Program-made: the position numbers and the translations under genes | DNA from: Candidatus Desulfofervidaceae bacterium | GTDB lineage: Bacteria > Desulfobacterota > Desulfofervidia > Desulfofervidales > Desulfofervidaceae | Length of the DNA: 64,000 nt | Direction: 5' to 3' | Assembly: GCA_027038965.1 (NCBI GenBank) | Contig: JALWFG010000005.1 | Coordinates: 310,001 to 374,000, forward strand | The notes under the pieces: generated by a model | What the model saw: only the letters and a program-made list of their open reading frames with translations | Database searches by the model: none | Told to the model about the DNA's origin: nothing | Shown: one piece after another, positions 51,707-60,637 of the stretch | Layout: every line of letters starts with the position of its first letter | How positions within the stretch are numbered: position 1 is the first letter of the stretch

Positions 51707-52363
51707 ATGGCAGAAAGAAATCCCAATGGATGGCTAGTAACGTTTTCGGATATGATTAGTCTTTTGCTAACCTTTTTTGTCTTGCTTATTTCGATGTCCT
51801 CCTTTGATACCCAAAAGTTTAAATCCCTTTCTACGAGTGTGGGAAATGCCCTCATCAGCGGTACTGGATTGGGCATTTTCAAAAAAGGAGGAACCGGCAA
51901 ATTTAAAATTACATCTCGTAAAATGGTCCTTAATCAGCTTCGAAGAGGACTTCCCAAAGAGATCTTAGCTAGCCTTACACAACATATTGAAGTTATCCCT
52001 CGAAAAAACGGCTGGACCCTCCGCATTCCTGCAAATGTGCTTTTTGCGCCCAATAGTGTCAAAATTGCCCGGGAGGCATATCCCATTCTAGATAAAATCG
52101 CCTTACTTTTAAAAAAGATATTAGCAAATGTAGAAATTAGAGGATATGCTGATTCTTGGGAAAAAAATAAATGGGAGCTTTCAGGACTCAGAGCGGCAAG
52201 GATTTTGCATTACTTCATAGACGTCAAAGGACTTGACCCTAACCGGTTTGTGATTAAGGCGTATGGAGATACACAACCAATCAGTACAAACAGACAGAAA
52301 AATAGGCGTGTAGAAATCATTATTAAAAAGAAAAAATTTATTGTGGAGAGTGAAAATGGCTGA
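51707..52363 (+). CDS. motB: Flagellar motor stator protein MotB
   Basis: The 218-residue protein has the MotB opening WLVTFSDMISLLLTFFVLLI, with the conserved proton-binding Asp15 at the start of the membrane helix, followed by a plug-like segment and an OmpA domain (about 110-205: VEIRGYADSWEKN, WELSGLRAARILHYF, FVIKAYGDTQP, KNRRVEIII). It anchors the stator to peptidoglycan. It follows an Asp-less MotB-like gene by two bases and overlaps the start region of fliL. Confidence 0.92.
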   Translation: MAERNPNGWLVTFSDMISLLLTFFVLLISMSSFDTQKFKSLSTSVGNALISGTGLGIFKKGGTGKFKITSRKMVLNQLRRGLPKEILASLTQHIEVIPRKNGWTLRIPANVLFAPNSVKIAREAYPILDKIALLLKKILANVEIRGYADSWEKNKWELSGLRAARILHYFIDVKGLDPNRFVIKAYGDTQPISTNRQKNRRVEIIIKKKKFIVESENG

Positions 52364-52904
52364 AACTGCAAAAGACAAAGAAAAACAGGAAACTAAAGAA
52401 GAGACCAAACCCAAACCCAAAAGAGATTTATTTAAGCTAATTCTTATTGTAACCCAAGTTTTAACCCTTGTATTGATAGGTGGTTTGGGCTTTTTGTATT
52501 TTAAGATGTTTTCTGTAGTGACTACTAAGCAAATTCAACCTCAAGCAAAGACTGTCCAGACAGAAACGGAAAAAACATCCCAAGAAACAAAATCTAGCTC
52601 TAAGCAAGTTATTTACCATCTTGACCCCTTTGTAGTCAATTTATTAGATGAAGATGGAACTAGATATTTAAAGACCACCATAGATCTTGTGCTTGATTCT
52701 AATAAGGTCAAAGATGAGATTGATAATCGCTTGCCGGAAATTAGGGATGCCATCATTATGTGCTTAAGCGATCGGAGTTTTAAGGAAATTGCTGATATGA
52801 CTGGTAAAATGCATTTAAGAGAAGATATTAAAAGGAAATTAAACAGCATGCTTGAAAGTGGGAAGGTAGAAAAGGTTCTTTTTAGCGAATTTATCGTGCA
52901 GTAA
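52356..52904 (+). CDS. fliL: Flagellar basal body-associated protein FliL
   Basis: FliL rings the stator and supports torque. The start at ATG 52356 (GGAGAG upstream) gives 182 residues: a charged, Lys/Glu-rich cytoplasmic part, one membrane helix (about 28-52, LILIVTQVLTLVLIGGLGFL) and a periplasmic domain with DPFVVNLLDEDGTRYLKTTI, LPEIRDAIIMCLSDRSF and EKVLFSEFIVQ. Its place after motB is usual. A 236-base gap follows before fliM. Confidence 0.92.
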   Translation: MAETAKDKEKQETKEETKPKPKRDLFKLILIVTQVLTLVLIGGLGFLYFKMFSVVTTKQIQPQAKTVQTETEKTSQETKSSSKQVIYHLDPFVVNLLDEDGTRYLKTTIDLVLDSNKVKDEIDNRLPEIRDAIIMCLSDRSFKEIADMTGKMHLREDIKRKLNSMLESGKVEKVLFSEFIVQ

Positions 52905-52934
52905 AAAAATCCTACTGAAGGAGCCAACTTAACA

Positions 52935-53060
52935 ATGAATAAACAAAATCGATTAACTTCCTCAAGGCAGGATATATTTTCCTACAGACTCGGTTTATTT
53001 TTTGTTATTGATAGGAGTCTACCTAAATACATTTACCACTTAATTTTATCATGTTTTTAA
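52935..53060 (+). CDS. Possible 41-residue ORF in the fliL-fliM gap
   Basis: An ATG at 52935 with AAGGAG about 11 bases upstream opens a 41-codon frame, basic at first then hydrophobic (FFVIDRSLPKYIYHLILSCF), before a stop at 53060. No family is recognised. The gap otherwise contains repeated TTAGTATAAA words near 53072-53092 that could be a promoter for fliM. It may be a real small membrane peptide or chance. Confidence 0.25.
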   Translation: MNKQNRLTSSRQDIFSYRLGLFFVIDRSLPKYIYHLILSCF

Positions 53061-53140
53061 CTAGCAAAAAGGTTAGTATAAATTAGTATAAAATTGTGGC
53101 TGATCATCATAAATGAAAATTCAGCTTTAAGGAGACGAAA

Positions 53141-54166
53141 TTGCCTCAAATTCTTTCGGATAAAGAAATAGAAGCCCTGCAAAAGGCCTTAGCTGATGAG
53201 GAAATTGAATTAGATAAGGCTGATAAAAAGGAAATTTCGAAAAAGTATGACCTTATATTTCAAAAAAGGTTAACCCCTAAACTATCGGCTATTTTAAACG
53301 TTGTTTTTAGCCGCTTTATTGTCAACTTAAGGGCCTCTCTTTCTCTTCGGCTTCGTCGGGTAATAAGAACAGAATTACTTAGTTTTGATTATCAAAAATA
53401 TACCGATTTAGTAGATGGGCTCCCCACTGTGTGTTGGATAGAGATAGTAGAAATTCAACCCTTTCATGGCTATTGCATCTTGGTCTTCAATCCTGATTTG
53501 GCCTTGGTGTTAATTGATTTGCTATGTGGTGGTAACGGTAAGATCAGTTTTGATAAAGAAAGCTTCACTTCCTTCGCCCCTTTAGAACAATCTTTAATGC
53601 GAAATATTGTTAAGTTAACCCTTTCAGACCTACAAACCGCTTGGCAAAGCGTAACTCCTGAAATTAAATTAATTTCTCAAGGCTTTGAATTCAATCCTCA
53701 GCTTCTTACAGGTTTTTCTCCTGATGATTCCTTTACCATCATCCCTATAAAGGTCACAATTGGAGACTTTAGCGGGAATATGGCCTTTTGCATGCCTCAA
53801 TATGCTCTGGAGCCCCTTAAGGAAGAGTTTTTGGGAAAGGAAAAGGAGGAAAAGAGAGAAGTTGACCCCGAAACTATGGTGAAAATTATGCAAAATCTCT
53901 TAGATACCGAAGTAGAACTCAGTGTTGTGTTGGCTGAAAAAACATTGACATTAAGAGATATTCTTAATCTAGAACCCAACCAAGTTCTAGATTTAAATAA
54001 AAGTGTTGATGATGAAATTGTTGTCAGAGTAGAAGGAGTAGCCAGATTTAAGGGATACCCAGTGCAAGTAAAAGGAAACAAAGCAGTAAAAATTTCAGAA
54101 ACTTTATTGCCATTCAGTTTGGAGGGAAAAGAAGATGAAAGGGACAATTCCCAAGGAAAAAGTTAA
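53141..54166 (+). CDS. fliM: Flagellar motor switch protein FliM
   Basis: FliM binds CheY-P and sets rotation direction. The start is TTG at 53141, with AAGGAG upstream, giving the CheY-binding N-terminal segment MPQILSDKEIEALQKAL (ILSxxEIDAL pattern). The middle CheC-like domain and a C-terminal SpoA domain (ELSVVLAEKTLTLRDILNLE and VRVEGVARFKGYPVQVKGN) follow. The 341-residue size is standard. Its end overlaps fliN by about 30 bases. Confidence 0.94.
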   Translation: MPQILSDKEIEALQKALADEEIELDKADKKEISKKYDLIFQKRLTPKLSAILNVVFSRFIVNLRASLSLRLRRVIRTELLSFDYQKYTDLVDGLPTVCWIEIVEIQPFHGYCILVFNPDLALVLIDLLCGGNGKISFDKESFTSFAPLEQSLMRNIVKLTLSDLQTAWQSVTPEIKLISQGFEFNPQLLTGFSPDDSFTIIPIKVTIGDFSGNMAFCMPQYALEPLKEEFLGKEKEEKREVDPETMVKIMQNLLDTEVELSVVLAEKTLTLRDILNLEPNQVLDLNKSVDDEIVVRVEGVARFKGYPVQVKGNKAVKISETLLPFSLEGKEDERDNSQGKS

Positions 54167-54464
54167 AGAAATACTCAAGGATGCCACTGACCAACAGATC
54201 ATTTCCCCTAATTTGGATTTGGTTTTAGACGTTCCCTTGCAAATTAGTGTGGAGCTAGGACGAACCAAAATGACTATTAGAGACCTGTTAAGGCTTAGAG
54301 AGGGTTCTATTATTGAATTGCCCACCCCTGTGGGAGAACCTCTAGAAATTTTGGTCAATGAAAAACCCATTGCTAAGGGAGAAGTAGTTGTAGTAAACGA
54401 CAAATATGGAATTCGAATCACATCTATTATAAGTCCAACTGAAAGAATAGAACAATTAAAGTGA
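54135..54464 (+). CDS. fliN: Flagellar motor switch protein FliN
   Basis: The 109-residue protein has one SpoA domain: DVPLQISVELGRTKMTIRDL, then LREGSIIELPTPVGEPLEIL and VNEKPIAKGEVVVVNDKYGI, the standard FliN core. It builds the C-ring base with FliM and FliG. It overlaps the end of fliM in another frame and ends nine bases before fliO. Confidence 0.95.
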   Translation: MKGTIPKEKVKEILKDATDQQIISPNLDLVLDVPLQISVELGRTKMTIRDLLRLREGSIIELPTPVGEPLEILVNEKPIAKGEVVVVNDKYGIRITSIISPTERIEQLK

Positions 54465-54472
54465 GGTAAAGA

Positions 54473-55630
54473 ATGAAGTGGATAACCCAAATAATTGTTA
54501 TTTTTTCTATTATTTCAGGTTATCTCTTCCCATCTTTTGCCATTGATGGTCCCAGTTCTTTGAATATGCTCCAAAAGATTGAGGTTATCCCAAGTCCTAA
54601 AAAATCTCTCCTAACAGTAAAACTCTGCTTTACCTCTCATCCTAAACGCAAACAGTGGAAGGTAATTTCAGACAAAAATTCAATTCTTGTTTATTTATAT
54701 CAAATTGGAGCAACAAGGAAGCTTAGTTGGCAAAATAAAACCCATATTATTGACAATATCTTGGTAAAACAAATCGCTCCCAATGCCAATTTGGTCAATA
54801 TAGTCCTAAAGGGTCCGGCAAAGAACTTTTTAAAGAGTGTTTGTTATGACTACCTAGACGATAAAAAACTTGCCTTGATTTTGCACTTCCCCAATCAAAA
54901 CCAAAGTACTGCTAACCATTCTCGCTCCAAAACCTTGAGTTCTACTAACAACGTAAAGGAGTTAAATAGCAATAGCGGGCTAGAGCCTTCTTTAGACGCC
55001 GTAAGAAAAGAGATCCTGGCTGAAAAAGAGGAGAACAGCATTGAAGAAATCCTCAATCGTTCTACCTCTCAACCTCAAAAAGTTTCTTCTCAAATCTCAC
55101 AAAAACAGACACCTGAACTATTGCATCAAGGCATCGGTTCTAAAATCGGTTCTAAAAAGAATACCCTAACACCAGATCAGTCTCTTCCTTCTCATTCAAA
55201 TCTTCCTACTTCTCCACTAGGTGCGTTGTTCAAGAGCTTTTCCGTTCTTCTGGTAGTCATTGGAAGTATTCTTTTAAGCCTTTGGGGGTGGAAAAAATTA
55301 CTTGTCCTAAAACAAAAAAAGCTGGGTATAAACAAAAATTTTATGAAAATTTTGGCCGTACATCATTTCTCTCCAAAACAAATTATCGCTTTAGTAGAAA
55401 TCGCTGGACAAAAACTGGTGTTGGGCATAACCCCTACCCAAATTACGACTTTAATGAAATTGGATTCTATTAATGAAAGTCCAAATAGAAGCAAAATGAA
55501 TAATAAAATCGGCATCGCCCCGTCAGAGTTTGCTTTGAACCTCCAACAAGAAACAGCAAAGGTAGAGCAAACAATGTCTAAAGCCGTAGAAGTATTGCAG
55601 AAAAAAATGGAGCAACTTAAAAAGATATGA
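54473..55630 (+). CDS. fliO: Flagellar protein FliO with a large periplasmic N-terminal extension
   Basis: FliO helps assemble the FliP gate. The 385-residue product is longer than most FliO. A signal-like N-terminus (ITQIIVIFSIISGYLFPSFA) leads to a predicted beta-rich region (about 30-140, AMIN-like in look: LQKIEVIPSPKKSLLTVKLC) and a Ser/Gln-rich linker. The true FliO core is a membrane helix at about 255-275 (FSVLLVVIGSILLSLWGW) and a cytoplasmic part with MKILAVHHFSPKQIIALVEI and AGQKLVLGITPTQITTLMKL. A coiled tail follows. It overlaps fliP by four bases. Confidence 0.85.
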   Translation: MKWITQIIVIFSIISGYLFPSFAIDGPSSLNMLQKIEVIPSPKKSLLTVKLCFTSHPKRKQWKVISDKNSILVYLYQIGATRKLSWQNKTHIIDNILVKQIAPNANLVNIVLKGPAKNFLKSVCYDYLDDKKLALILHFPNQNQSTANHSRSKTLSSTNNVKELNSNSGLEPSLDAVRKEILAEKEENSIEEILNRSTSQPQKVSSQISQKQTPELLHQGIGSKIGSKKNTLTPDQSLPSHSNLPTSPLGALFKSFSVLLVVIGSILLSLWGWKKLLVLKQKKLGINKNFMKILAVHHFSPKQIIALVEIAGQKLVLGITPTQITTLMKLDSINESPNRSKMNNKIGIAPSEFALNLQQETAKVEQTMSKAVEVLQKKMEQLKKI

Positions 55631-56352
55631 AAAGAGTTCTCTTCATTACTTTAATATTAATAACCTCTCCTTCTCTTCTTATGGCCCAAGGATGGACTAA
55701 CCCTTTGGGCAAACCACAGGATGTGAGTACCGTGCTCCAAATTGCCCTTCTCCTCACGGTGCTCACCCTGGCCCCTTCCATTCTTATTATGCTCACTTCT
55801 TTTACCCGAATTGTGATTGTATTTTCCATCTTAAGACAGGCATTGGGCACTCAACAAATGCCCCCTAATCAAGTAATCGTTGGCCTTTCACTATTCTTAA
55901 CCTTCTTTATCATGACCCCTGTTTGGGAAAATATTAATCAAAATGCCTTACAGCCATATTTACAACATCAAATCGGTTTTCAGCAGGCCTCCCAAAATGC
56001 CATTAAACCCATTCGAAGATTCATGCTTGCCCAAACAAGCCAAAAAGATCTGGCCGTTTTTGTTAAACTTACAAACAGCCCTCGGCCTGCTACTGTTCAG
56101 GACTTGCCATTAAGGATCATTATCCCTGCCTTCATCGTAGGCGAGTTAAAAAAGGCGTTTCAGATTGGTTTTTTCATCTATATACCATTTTTAGTTATTG
56201 ACATGGTTGTGGCATCAGTTTTGCTATCTATGGGAATGTTAATGCTACCTCCAATCATGATTTCGCTACCATTTAAACTAATGCTATTTGTATTGGTAGA
56301 TGGATGGGATTTAATAGCAGGCTCTCTTTTACAAAGCTTTCATCATTTTTAG
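55627..56352 (+). CDS. fliP: Flagellar export gate protein FliP
   Basis: FliP is a core channel subunit. The 241-residue protein has a cleavable signal peptide (LFITLILITSPSLLMAQG) and the family signatures LLTVLTLAPSILIMLTSFTR, IVIVFSILRQALGTQQMPPN, QDLPLRIIIPAFIVGELKKA and MVVASVLLSMGMLMLPPIMI. Length and topology are standard. fliQ follows after 15 bases. Confidence 0.96.
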   Translation: MKRVLFITLILITSPSLLMAQGWTNPLGKPQDVSTVLQIALLLTVLTLAPSILIMLTSFTRIVIVFSILRQALGTQQMPPNQVIVGLSLFLTFFIMTPVWENINQNALQPYLQHQIGFQQASQNAIKPIRRFMLAQTSQKDLAVFVKLTNSPRPATVQDLPLRIIIPAFIVGELKKAFQIGFFIYIPFLVIDMVVASVLLSMGMLMLPPIMISLPFKLMLFVLVDGWDLIAGSLLQSFHHF

Positions 56353-56367
56353 GAGTTTAGTATAAAA

Positions 56368-56637
56368 ATGAGCCCAGAATTTATTTTAGGAATTGGCCAA
56401 GAAACTCTAAAAGTAACCCTTTTTGTTTCTGCGCCCATGCTTATTGCTGGCCTGATAGCAGGGGTGCTTGTAAGTATATTCCAAGCCGTGACTCAAATTC
56501 AGGAAATGACCTTAACCTTTGTTCCTAAGATTTTGGCAGTAATAGCCGCCCTGCTTTTTTTCGCTCCATGGATGTTGCGTTTGATGATAGATTTTACCAC
56601 GCAAATTTTTACACAAATACCCTTATACGTAAAATAG
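56368..56637 (+). CDS. fliQ: Flagellar export gate protein FliQ
   Basis: FliQ has two membrane helices; the 89-residue product shows GIGQETLKVTLFVSAPMLIA and IFQAVTQIQEMTLTFVPKIL, diagnostic for FliQ. AGGAG precedes the ATG. A perfect 12-bp hairpin lies directly after its stop, before fliR. Confidence 0.95.
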   Translation: MSPEFILGIGQETLKVTLFVSAPMLIAGLIAGVLVSIFQAVTQIQEMTLTFVPKILAVIAALLFFAPWMLRLMIDFTTQIFTQIPLYVK

Positions 56638-56669
56638 GATCAAATCAGAGCTTAAGGTCTGATTTGATC
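56638..56669 (+). other. Perfect 12-bp intra-operon hairpin between fliQ and fliR
   Basis: GATCAAATCAGA (56638-56649) pairs with TCTGATTTGATC (56658-56669) across an 8-nt loop. No T-run follows, so it is not a typical terminator. It may stabilise or segment the mRNA, or tune expression of fliR and downstream genes. Confidence 0.65.
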
Positions 56670-56695
56670 GTGTCATAAACGCACACAAAGGGAAA

Positions 56696-57484
56696 ATGAA
56701 AGAATTAACTACGTTTTACAACCAATATTTTCCGTACGCACCTTGGTTTCTTCTAGTATTCATTCGGGTATTTGCTATTATTTATTCCTTTCCTTTTTTA
56801 GGGGGCAAAAACGTTCCTTGGCAGGCAAAATCTGGACTGGCTGGGGTCCTTAGTATTATCTTCCTTTCCCTTATTCCAGCCCAAAGAATACCTTTGAATG
56901 TATGGATAATTGGTATAGGTGTAATCAAAGAATTCTTAATTGGTTTTACCTTAGGTTTTATCATCAGACTGGTATTTGATGGCATTCAATTGGGAGGTCA
57001 ATTTATTGGATATCAAATGGGCTTTGCCATAGTAAATGTCATTGACCCTTATTCAAGCAATCAAGTTTCTATTATTGCCCAATTTAAGACCCTATTGGCA
57101 ATTCTCATCTTTTTAACTATAAATGGTCATTATATTCTGATTGCTGCGATAAAAAAGAGTTTCCTTCTCGTTCCTATCTTAGGATGGTCATTAAAAGGAC
57201 CCTTAACTTCTCAAATACTGCGTCTAACAGGTAATATTTTCGCCATTGGTCTAAAAATTGCGGCCCCTGTACTTGTAACATTAATCTTTACGCATATTGC
57301 CCTAGCCCTTGTCGCAAGGACTATGCCTCAAATCAACGTTTTCATTGTAGGATTTCCTTTAGAAATTGGAGTAGGTTTTTTCATTTTAGGGGCATCTATG
57401 CCGTTTTTAGGCTGGTGTTATAAACACTTCTTCATCCAGGCATTTAAAGAAATGTGGCTGGGTTTAAAATTAATGGGGAGCTAA
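56696..57484 (+). CDS. fliR: Flagellar export gate protein FliR
   Basis: The 262-residue, very hydrophobic protein has the FliR signatures FIRVFAIIYSFPFLGGKNVP, LIGFTLGFIIRLVFDGIQLG and GQFIGYQMGFAIVNVIDPYS, and later LVARTMPQINVFIVGFPLEI. It completes the FliPQR gate. GGGAAA precedes the ATG only weakly. flhB follows one base after its stop. Confidence 0.95.
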   Translation: MKELTTFYNQYFPYAPWFLLVFIRVFAIIYSFPFLGGKNVPWQAKSGLAGVLSIIFLSLIPAQRIPLNVWIIGIGVIKEFLIGFTLGFIIRLVFDGIQLGGQFIGYQMGFAIVNVIDPYSSNQVSIIAQFKTLLAILIFLTINGHYILIAAIKKSFLLVPILGWSLKGPLTSQILRLTGNIFAIGLKIAAPVLVTLIFTHIALALVARTMPQINVFIVGFPLEIGVGFFILGASMPFLGWCYKHFFIQAFKEMWLGLKLMGS

Positions 57485-57485
57485 A

Positions 57486-58559
57486 ATGCCCATTTTTCGT
57501 GATGACGATCGTACTGAACCGGCTACGCCGAAAAGGCGGGAGGAAGCCAGAGAAAAGGGGCAGGTAGCCAAAAGCAGAGAGATCCCTTCTGCTTTTATTA
57601 TCTTGGGAGGCACCCTTGTTATCTATTTTGCAGGACATTATATGCAAAATAGACTCCTCATTACTACCCAAAGATTTCTCAGTCAATCAGGAGAATTAAA
57701 ACTTACAGATACGAATCTTTATCATTTAGGCATTTTTGTCATTCGGGATTGCACTTTAACCTTGCTACCAATCCTTATTTCTCTCATAGTCATTGGAATC
57801 CTGTCTAACTATTTTCAGACAGGTTTGCTCCTTTCCACAAAGCCCTTAGAACCAGACCTCAACCGAATCAATCCCATAGGTGGACTTAAACGGATAATAT
57901 CCTTAACTGCCTTTGTAGAACTCTTTAAATCAATCCTCAAACTACTTATTATTGGATTTGTCTCTTATAAAATTATCAAATCAGAGCTGCCCCACTTGGC
58001 CATACTAGCTGCTGTTCCTTGTCACCAAATATTTGCCTATACCTTTAAAATAGCCTTTAAGATCTGCTTTTATACTGGTTTGGTTCTGTGTGTTTTGTCT
58101 GTATTTGATTATTTTTACCAGAGATACGAATATGAACAAAATCTGAAGATGACCAAACAAGAAGTGAAAGAAGAATTTAAAGAAAGAGAAGGAGACCCCA
58201 AGATCAAAGGCAGAATTAGAAGAATGCAGATGGAGATGGTTAGGAAAAGGATGCTTCAAGAAGTCCCTAAGGCAGATGTGGTAATAACAAACCCTACTCA
58301 TCTAGCAGTAGCGCTCAAATATGACTACGCCAAAATGGTTGCTCCCAAGGTAGTAGCCAAAGGGGCTGGTTATCTAGCCCAGAAAATAAAGGAAATGGCC
58401 ATCCAAAATGGGGTTGTAATCGTAGAAAACAAGTGGTTAGCAAGAACACTCTACAAAACAGTAGAGATTGATGAATATATTCCCCCAATGCTCTATCAGG
58501 CAGTAGCCGAGATTTTGGCCTATGTTTATCGACTTAAGGAAAGGAGAGTAGTAGGATAA
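57486..58559 (+). CDS. flhB: Flagellar export switch protein FlhB
   Basis: FlhB switches export from hook to filament substrates by autocleavage at the NPTH motif, here Asn269-Pro270-Thr271-His272 in VVITNPTHLAVALKYD. The N-terminus shows DDRTEPATPKRREEAREKGQ, a hallmark, then four membrane helices. Length 357 is standard. Its stop overlaps the flhA start. Confidence 0.97.
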   Translation: MPIFRDDDRTEPATPKRREEAREKGQVAKSREIPSAFIILGGTLVIYFAGHYMQNRLLITTQRFLSQSGELKLTDTNLYHLGIFVIRDCTLTLLPILISLIVIGILSNYFQTGLLLSTKPLEPDLNRINPIGGLKRIISLTAFVELFKSILKLLIIGFVSYKIIKSELPHLAILAAVPCHQIFAYTFKIAFKICFYTGLVLCVLSVFDYFYQRYEYEQNLKMTKQEVKEEFKEREGDPKIKGRIRRMQMEMVRKRMLQEVPKADVVITNPTHLAVALKYDYAKMVAPKVVAKGAGYLAQKIKEMAIQNGVVIVENKWLARTLYKTVEIDEYIPPMLYQAVAEILAYVYRLKERRVVG

Positions 58560-60637
58560 TGTCTACCCCTCAAACATTACCCCAAAATTTACTAAACCGT
58601 AGTGATGTTTTAGCTGCCTTTGGTATTGTCCTGATTTTGGTAGTTATGATTTTGCCCCTTCCTCCTTTTTTGTTAGATATTCTCCTTACATTCAATATTA
58701 GTCTTTCTCTAATCATCCTCCTTGTGGCAATGTATATTATGAACCCTCTTGAATTTTCTGTATTCCCCTCGCTCTTATTGGTAGCCACCCTATTCAGGCT
58801 ATCCCTCAATGTGGCCTCTACCCGTCTTATTCTCCTTCACGGTAAAGAAGGCCCCTTGGCCGCTGGAAGGGTAATTCACTCCTTTGGCCAATTTGTAGTA
58901 GGAGGGAATTATGTGGTAGGTTTTGTAGTCTTTGCAATCCTGGTGATTATTAACTTTGTCGTCATTACTAAAGGTGCCGGTCGAATAGCAGAAGTGGCCG
59001 CCCGTTTTACCTTAGATGCCATGCCGGGGAAACAAATGAGCATCGATGCCGATTTAAATGCCGGATTAATTGATGAAGCAGAGGCCAGAAGGCGACGGGA
59101 GGATATTGCGCGTGAGGCCGATTTTTACGGAGCTATGGATGGTGCGAGTAAATTTGTCAGGGGAGATGCCGTCGCAGGCATTATAATTACCACAATCAAT
59201 ATTATCGGTGGCTTAATCATAGGAGTCCTCCAGCAAGGTATGCCCATTGCCAAGGCCGCTAGAACCTACACCATTCTAACCGTTGGTGATGGTCTCGTAA
59301 GCCAAATCCCGGCCTTAATTGTCTCTACAGCCGCGGGTATAATCATATCCCGAGCGGCATCCGAATCAAATTTAGGATATGACCTTACCAAGCAACTTCT
59401 TACCCATCCTCGCGCTGTTCTTACAGCAGCAGCCATTGTATTCAGCTTTGGACTCATACCTGGGCTCCCTCATATTCCTTTTATACTCCTTGGAATCTTA
59501 ATAGGTGGGATTGGATATATAATACTTCAAGAAGGGAAAAAGGCAGAAATTGAGCAATTAGAGGAGGAAGCCCCTGCCCCTGTAGAAGAGGAGATTACCG
59601 AAATTCCACCTTTGGATCCTATAACTTTAGAAATTGGTTACCGCCTCATCACCCTTGTAGATAGTTCCCAAGGAGGTGACGTCTTAGAAAGGATTAAAAT
59701 CCTACGTAAAAAATATGCTGAAGAAATGGGATTTATTTTGCCTCCTGTCCGCATAAAAGACAACCTTCAGCTCTCCCCCAATGAATATGTCTTTTTAATC
59801 AAGGGGGTAGAAGTGGCCAAAGGGGAACTCATGATTGGATATAATTTAGCCATTAATCCGGGAAATGTCCAAGAAAAAGTTGAAGGAATAGAAACTAAAG
59901 AACCTGTATTTGGACTCCCTGCCCTTTGGATCCCTGAAAAGGAGGTCAAAAAGGCAAGGGCCCTTGGCTATACAGTGGTTGACCCCTCAACCGTATTAAT
60001 CACCCATTTTACAGAGATTATAAAACGCTATTGTCATGAACTGCTTGACAGACAAGAAATTCAGAACCTGCTGGATTCTCTGCGCAAAACCCATCCCAAA
60101 GTAGTTGAAGAACTGGTTCCTACCGTATTAAGCTTGGGAATTGTCCAAAAAGTGCTTCAAAATTTATTAAAAGAGCAGGTGCCTATTCGGGACCTAGTAA
60201 CCATCTTAGAAACCCTAGCAGACTATGCCCCTGTGACAAAAGATCCCGATTTGCTCACTGAATATGTGCGGGAACGTCTCTCCCGTTTTATTGCCAAACA
60301 GTACCAAACCGAAGACGGCACTATCCCTGTTGTCATGTTAGACAAGGAATTAGAGGAACTCATCGCCAATTCTCTTCAGCAAAGTGAATTTGGCACATAT
60401 CCTGCATTAGAACCTAACGTGGTGAACAAAATTATGACTAAAATAAACCAAGCTGTTACCAACTTAACCATGCAAGGACATTTACCAGTCATTCTTTGTT
60501 CTTCTAAGATAAGACGGCATTTAAAAAGGCTAACCGAAAGGTCATTACCCAATCTGGTAGTCTTATCCTATAATGAAATCCCGAATAATGTCAAAATAAA
60601 GTCCCTGGGTATGGTGAGGTTAGACAATGAAAGTTAA
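58559..60637 (+). CDS. flhA: Flagellar export apparatus protein FlhA
   Basis: FlhA is the nonameric export gate receptor. The 692-residue protein has about eight membrane helices at the N-terminus with LNVASTRLILLHGKEGPLAA, VITKGAGRIAEVAARFTLDA and MPGKQMSIDADLNAGLIDEA, all family signatures, and a large cytoplasmic domain that docks chaperones. It overlaps flhF by 11 bases. Confidence 0.97.
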   Translation: MSTPQTLPQNLLNRSDVLAAFGIVLILVVMILPLPPFLLDILLTFNISLSLIILLVAMYIMNPLEFSVFPSLLLVATLFRLSLNVASTRLILLHGKEGPLAAGRVIHSFGQFVVGGNYVVGFVVFAILVIINFVVITKGAGRIAEVAARFTLDAMPGKQMSIDADLNAGLIDEAEARRRREDIAREADFYGAMDGASKFVRGDAVAGIIITTINIIGGLIIGVLQQGMPIAKAARTYTILTVGDGLVSQIPALIVSTAAGIIISRAASESNLGYDLTKQLLTHPRAVLTAAAIVFSFGLIPGLPHIPFILLGILIGGIGYIILQEGKKAEIEQLEEEAPAPVEEEITEIPPLDPITLEIGYRLITLVDSSQGGDVLERIKILRKKYAEEMGFILPPVRIKDNLQLSPNEYVFLIKGVEVAKGELMIGYNLAINPGNVQEKVEGIETKEPVFGLPALWIPEKEVKKARALGYTVVDPSTVLITHFTEIIKRYCHELLDRQEIQNLLDSLRKTHPKVVEELVPTVLSLGIVQKVLQNLLKEQVPIRDLVTILETLADYAPVTKDPDLLTEYVRERLSRFIAKQYQTEDGTIPVVMLDKELEELIANSLQQSEFGTYPALEPNVVNKIMTKINQAVTNLTMQGHLPVILCSSKIRRHLKRLTERSLPNLVVLSYNEIPNNVKIKSLGMVRLDNES

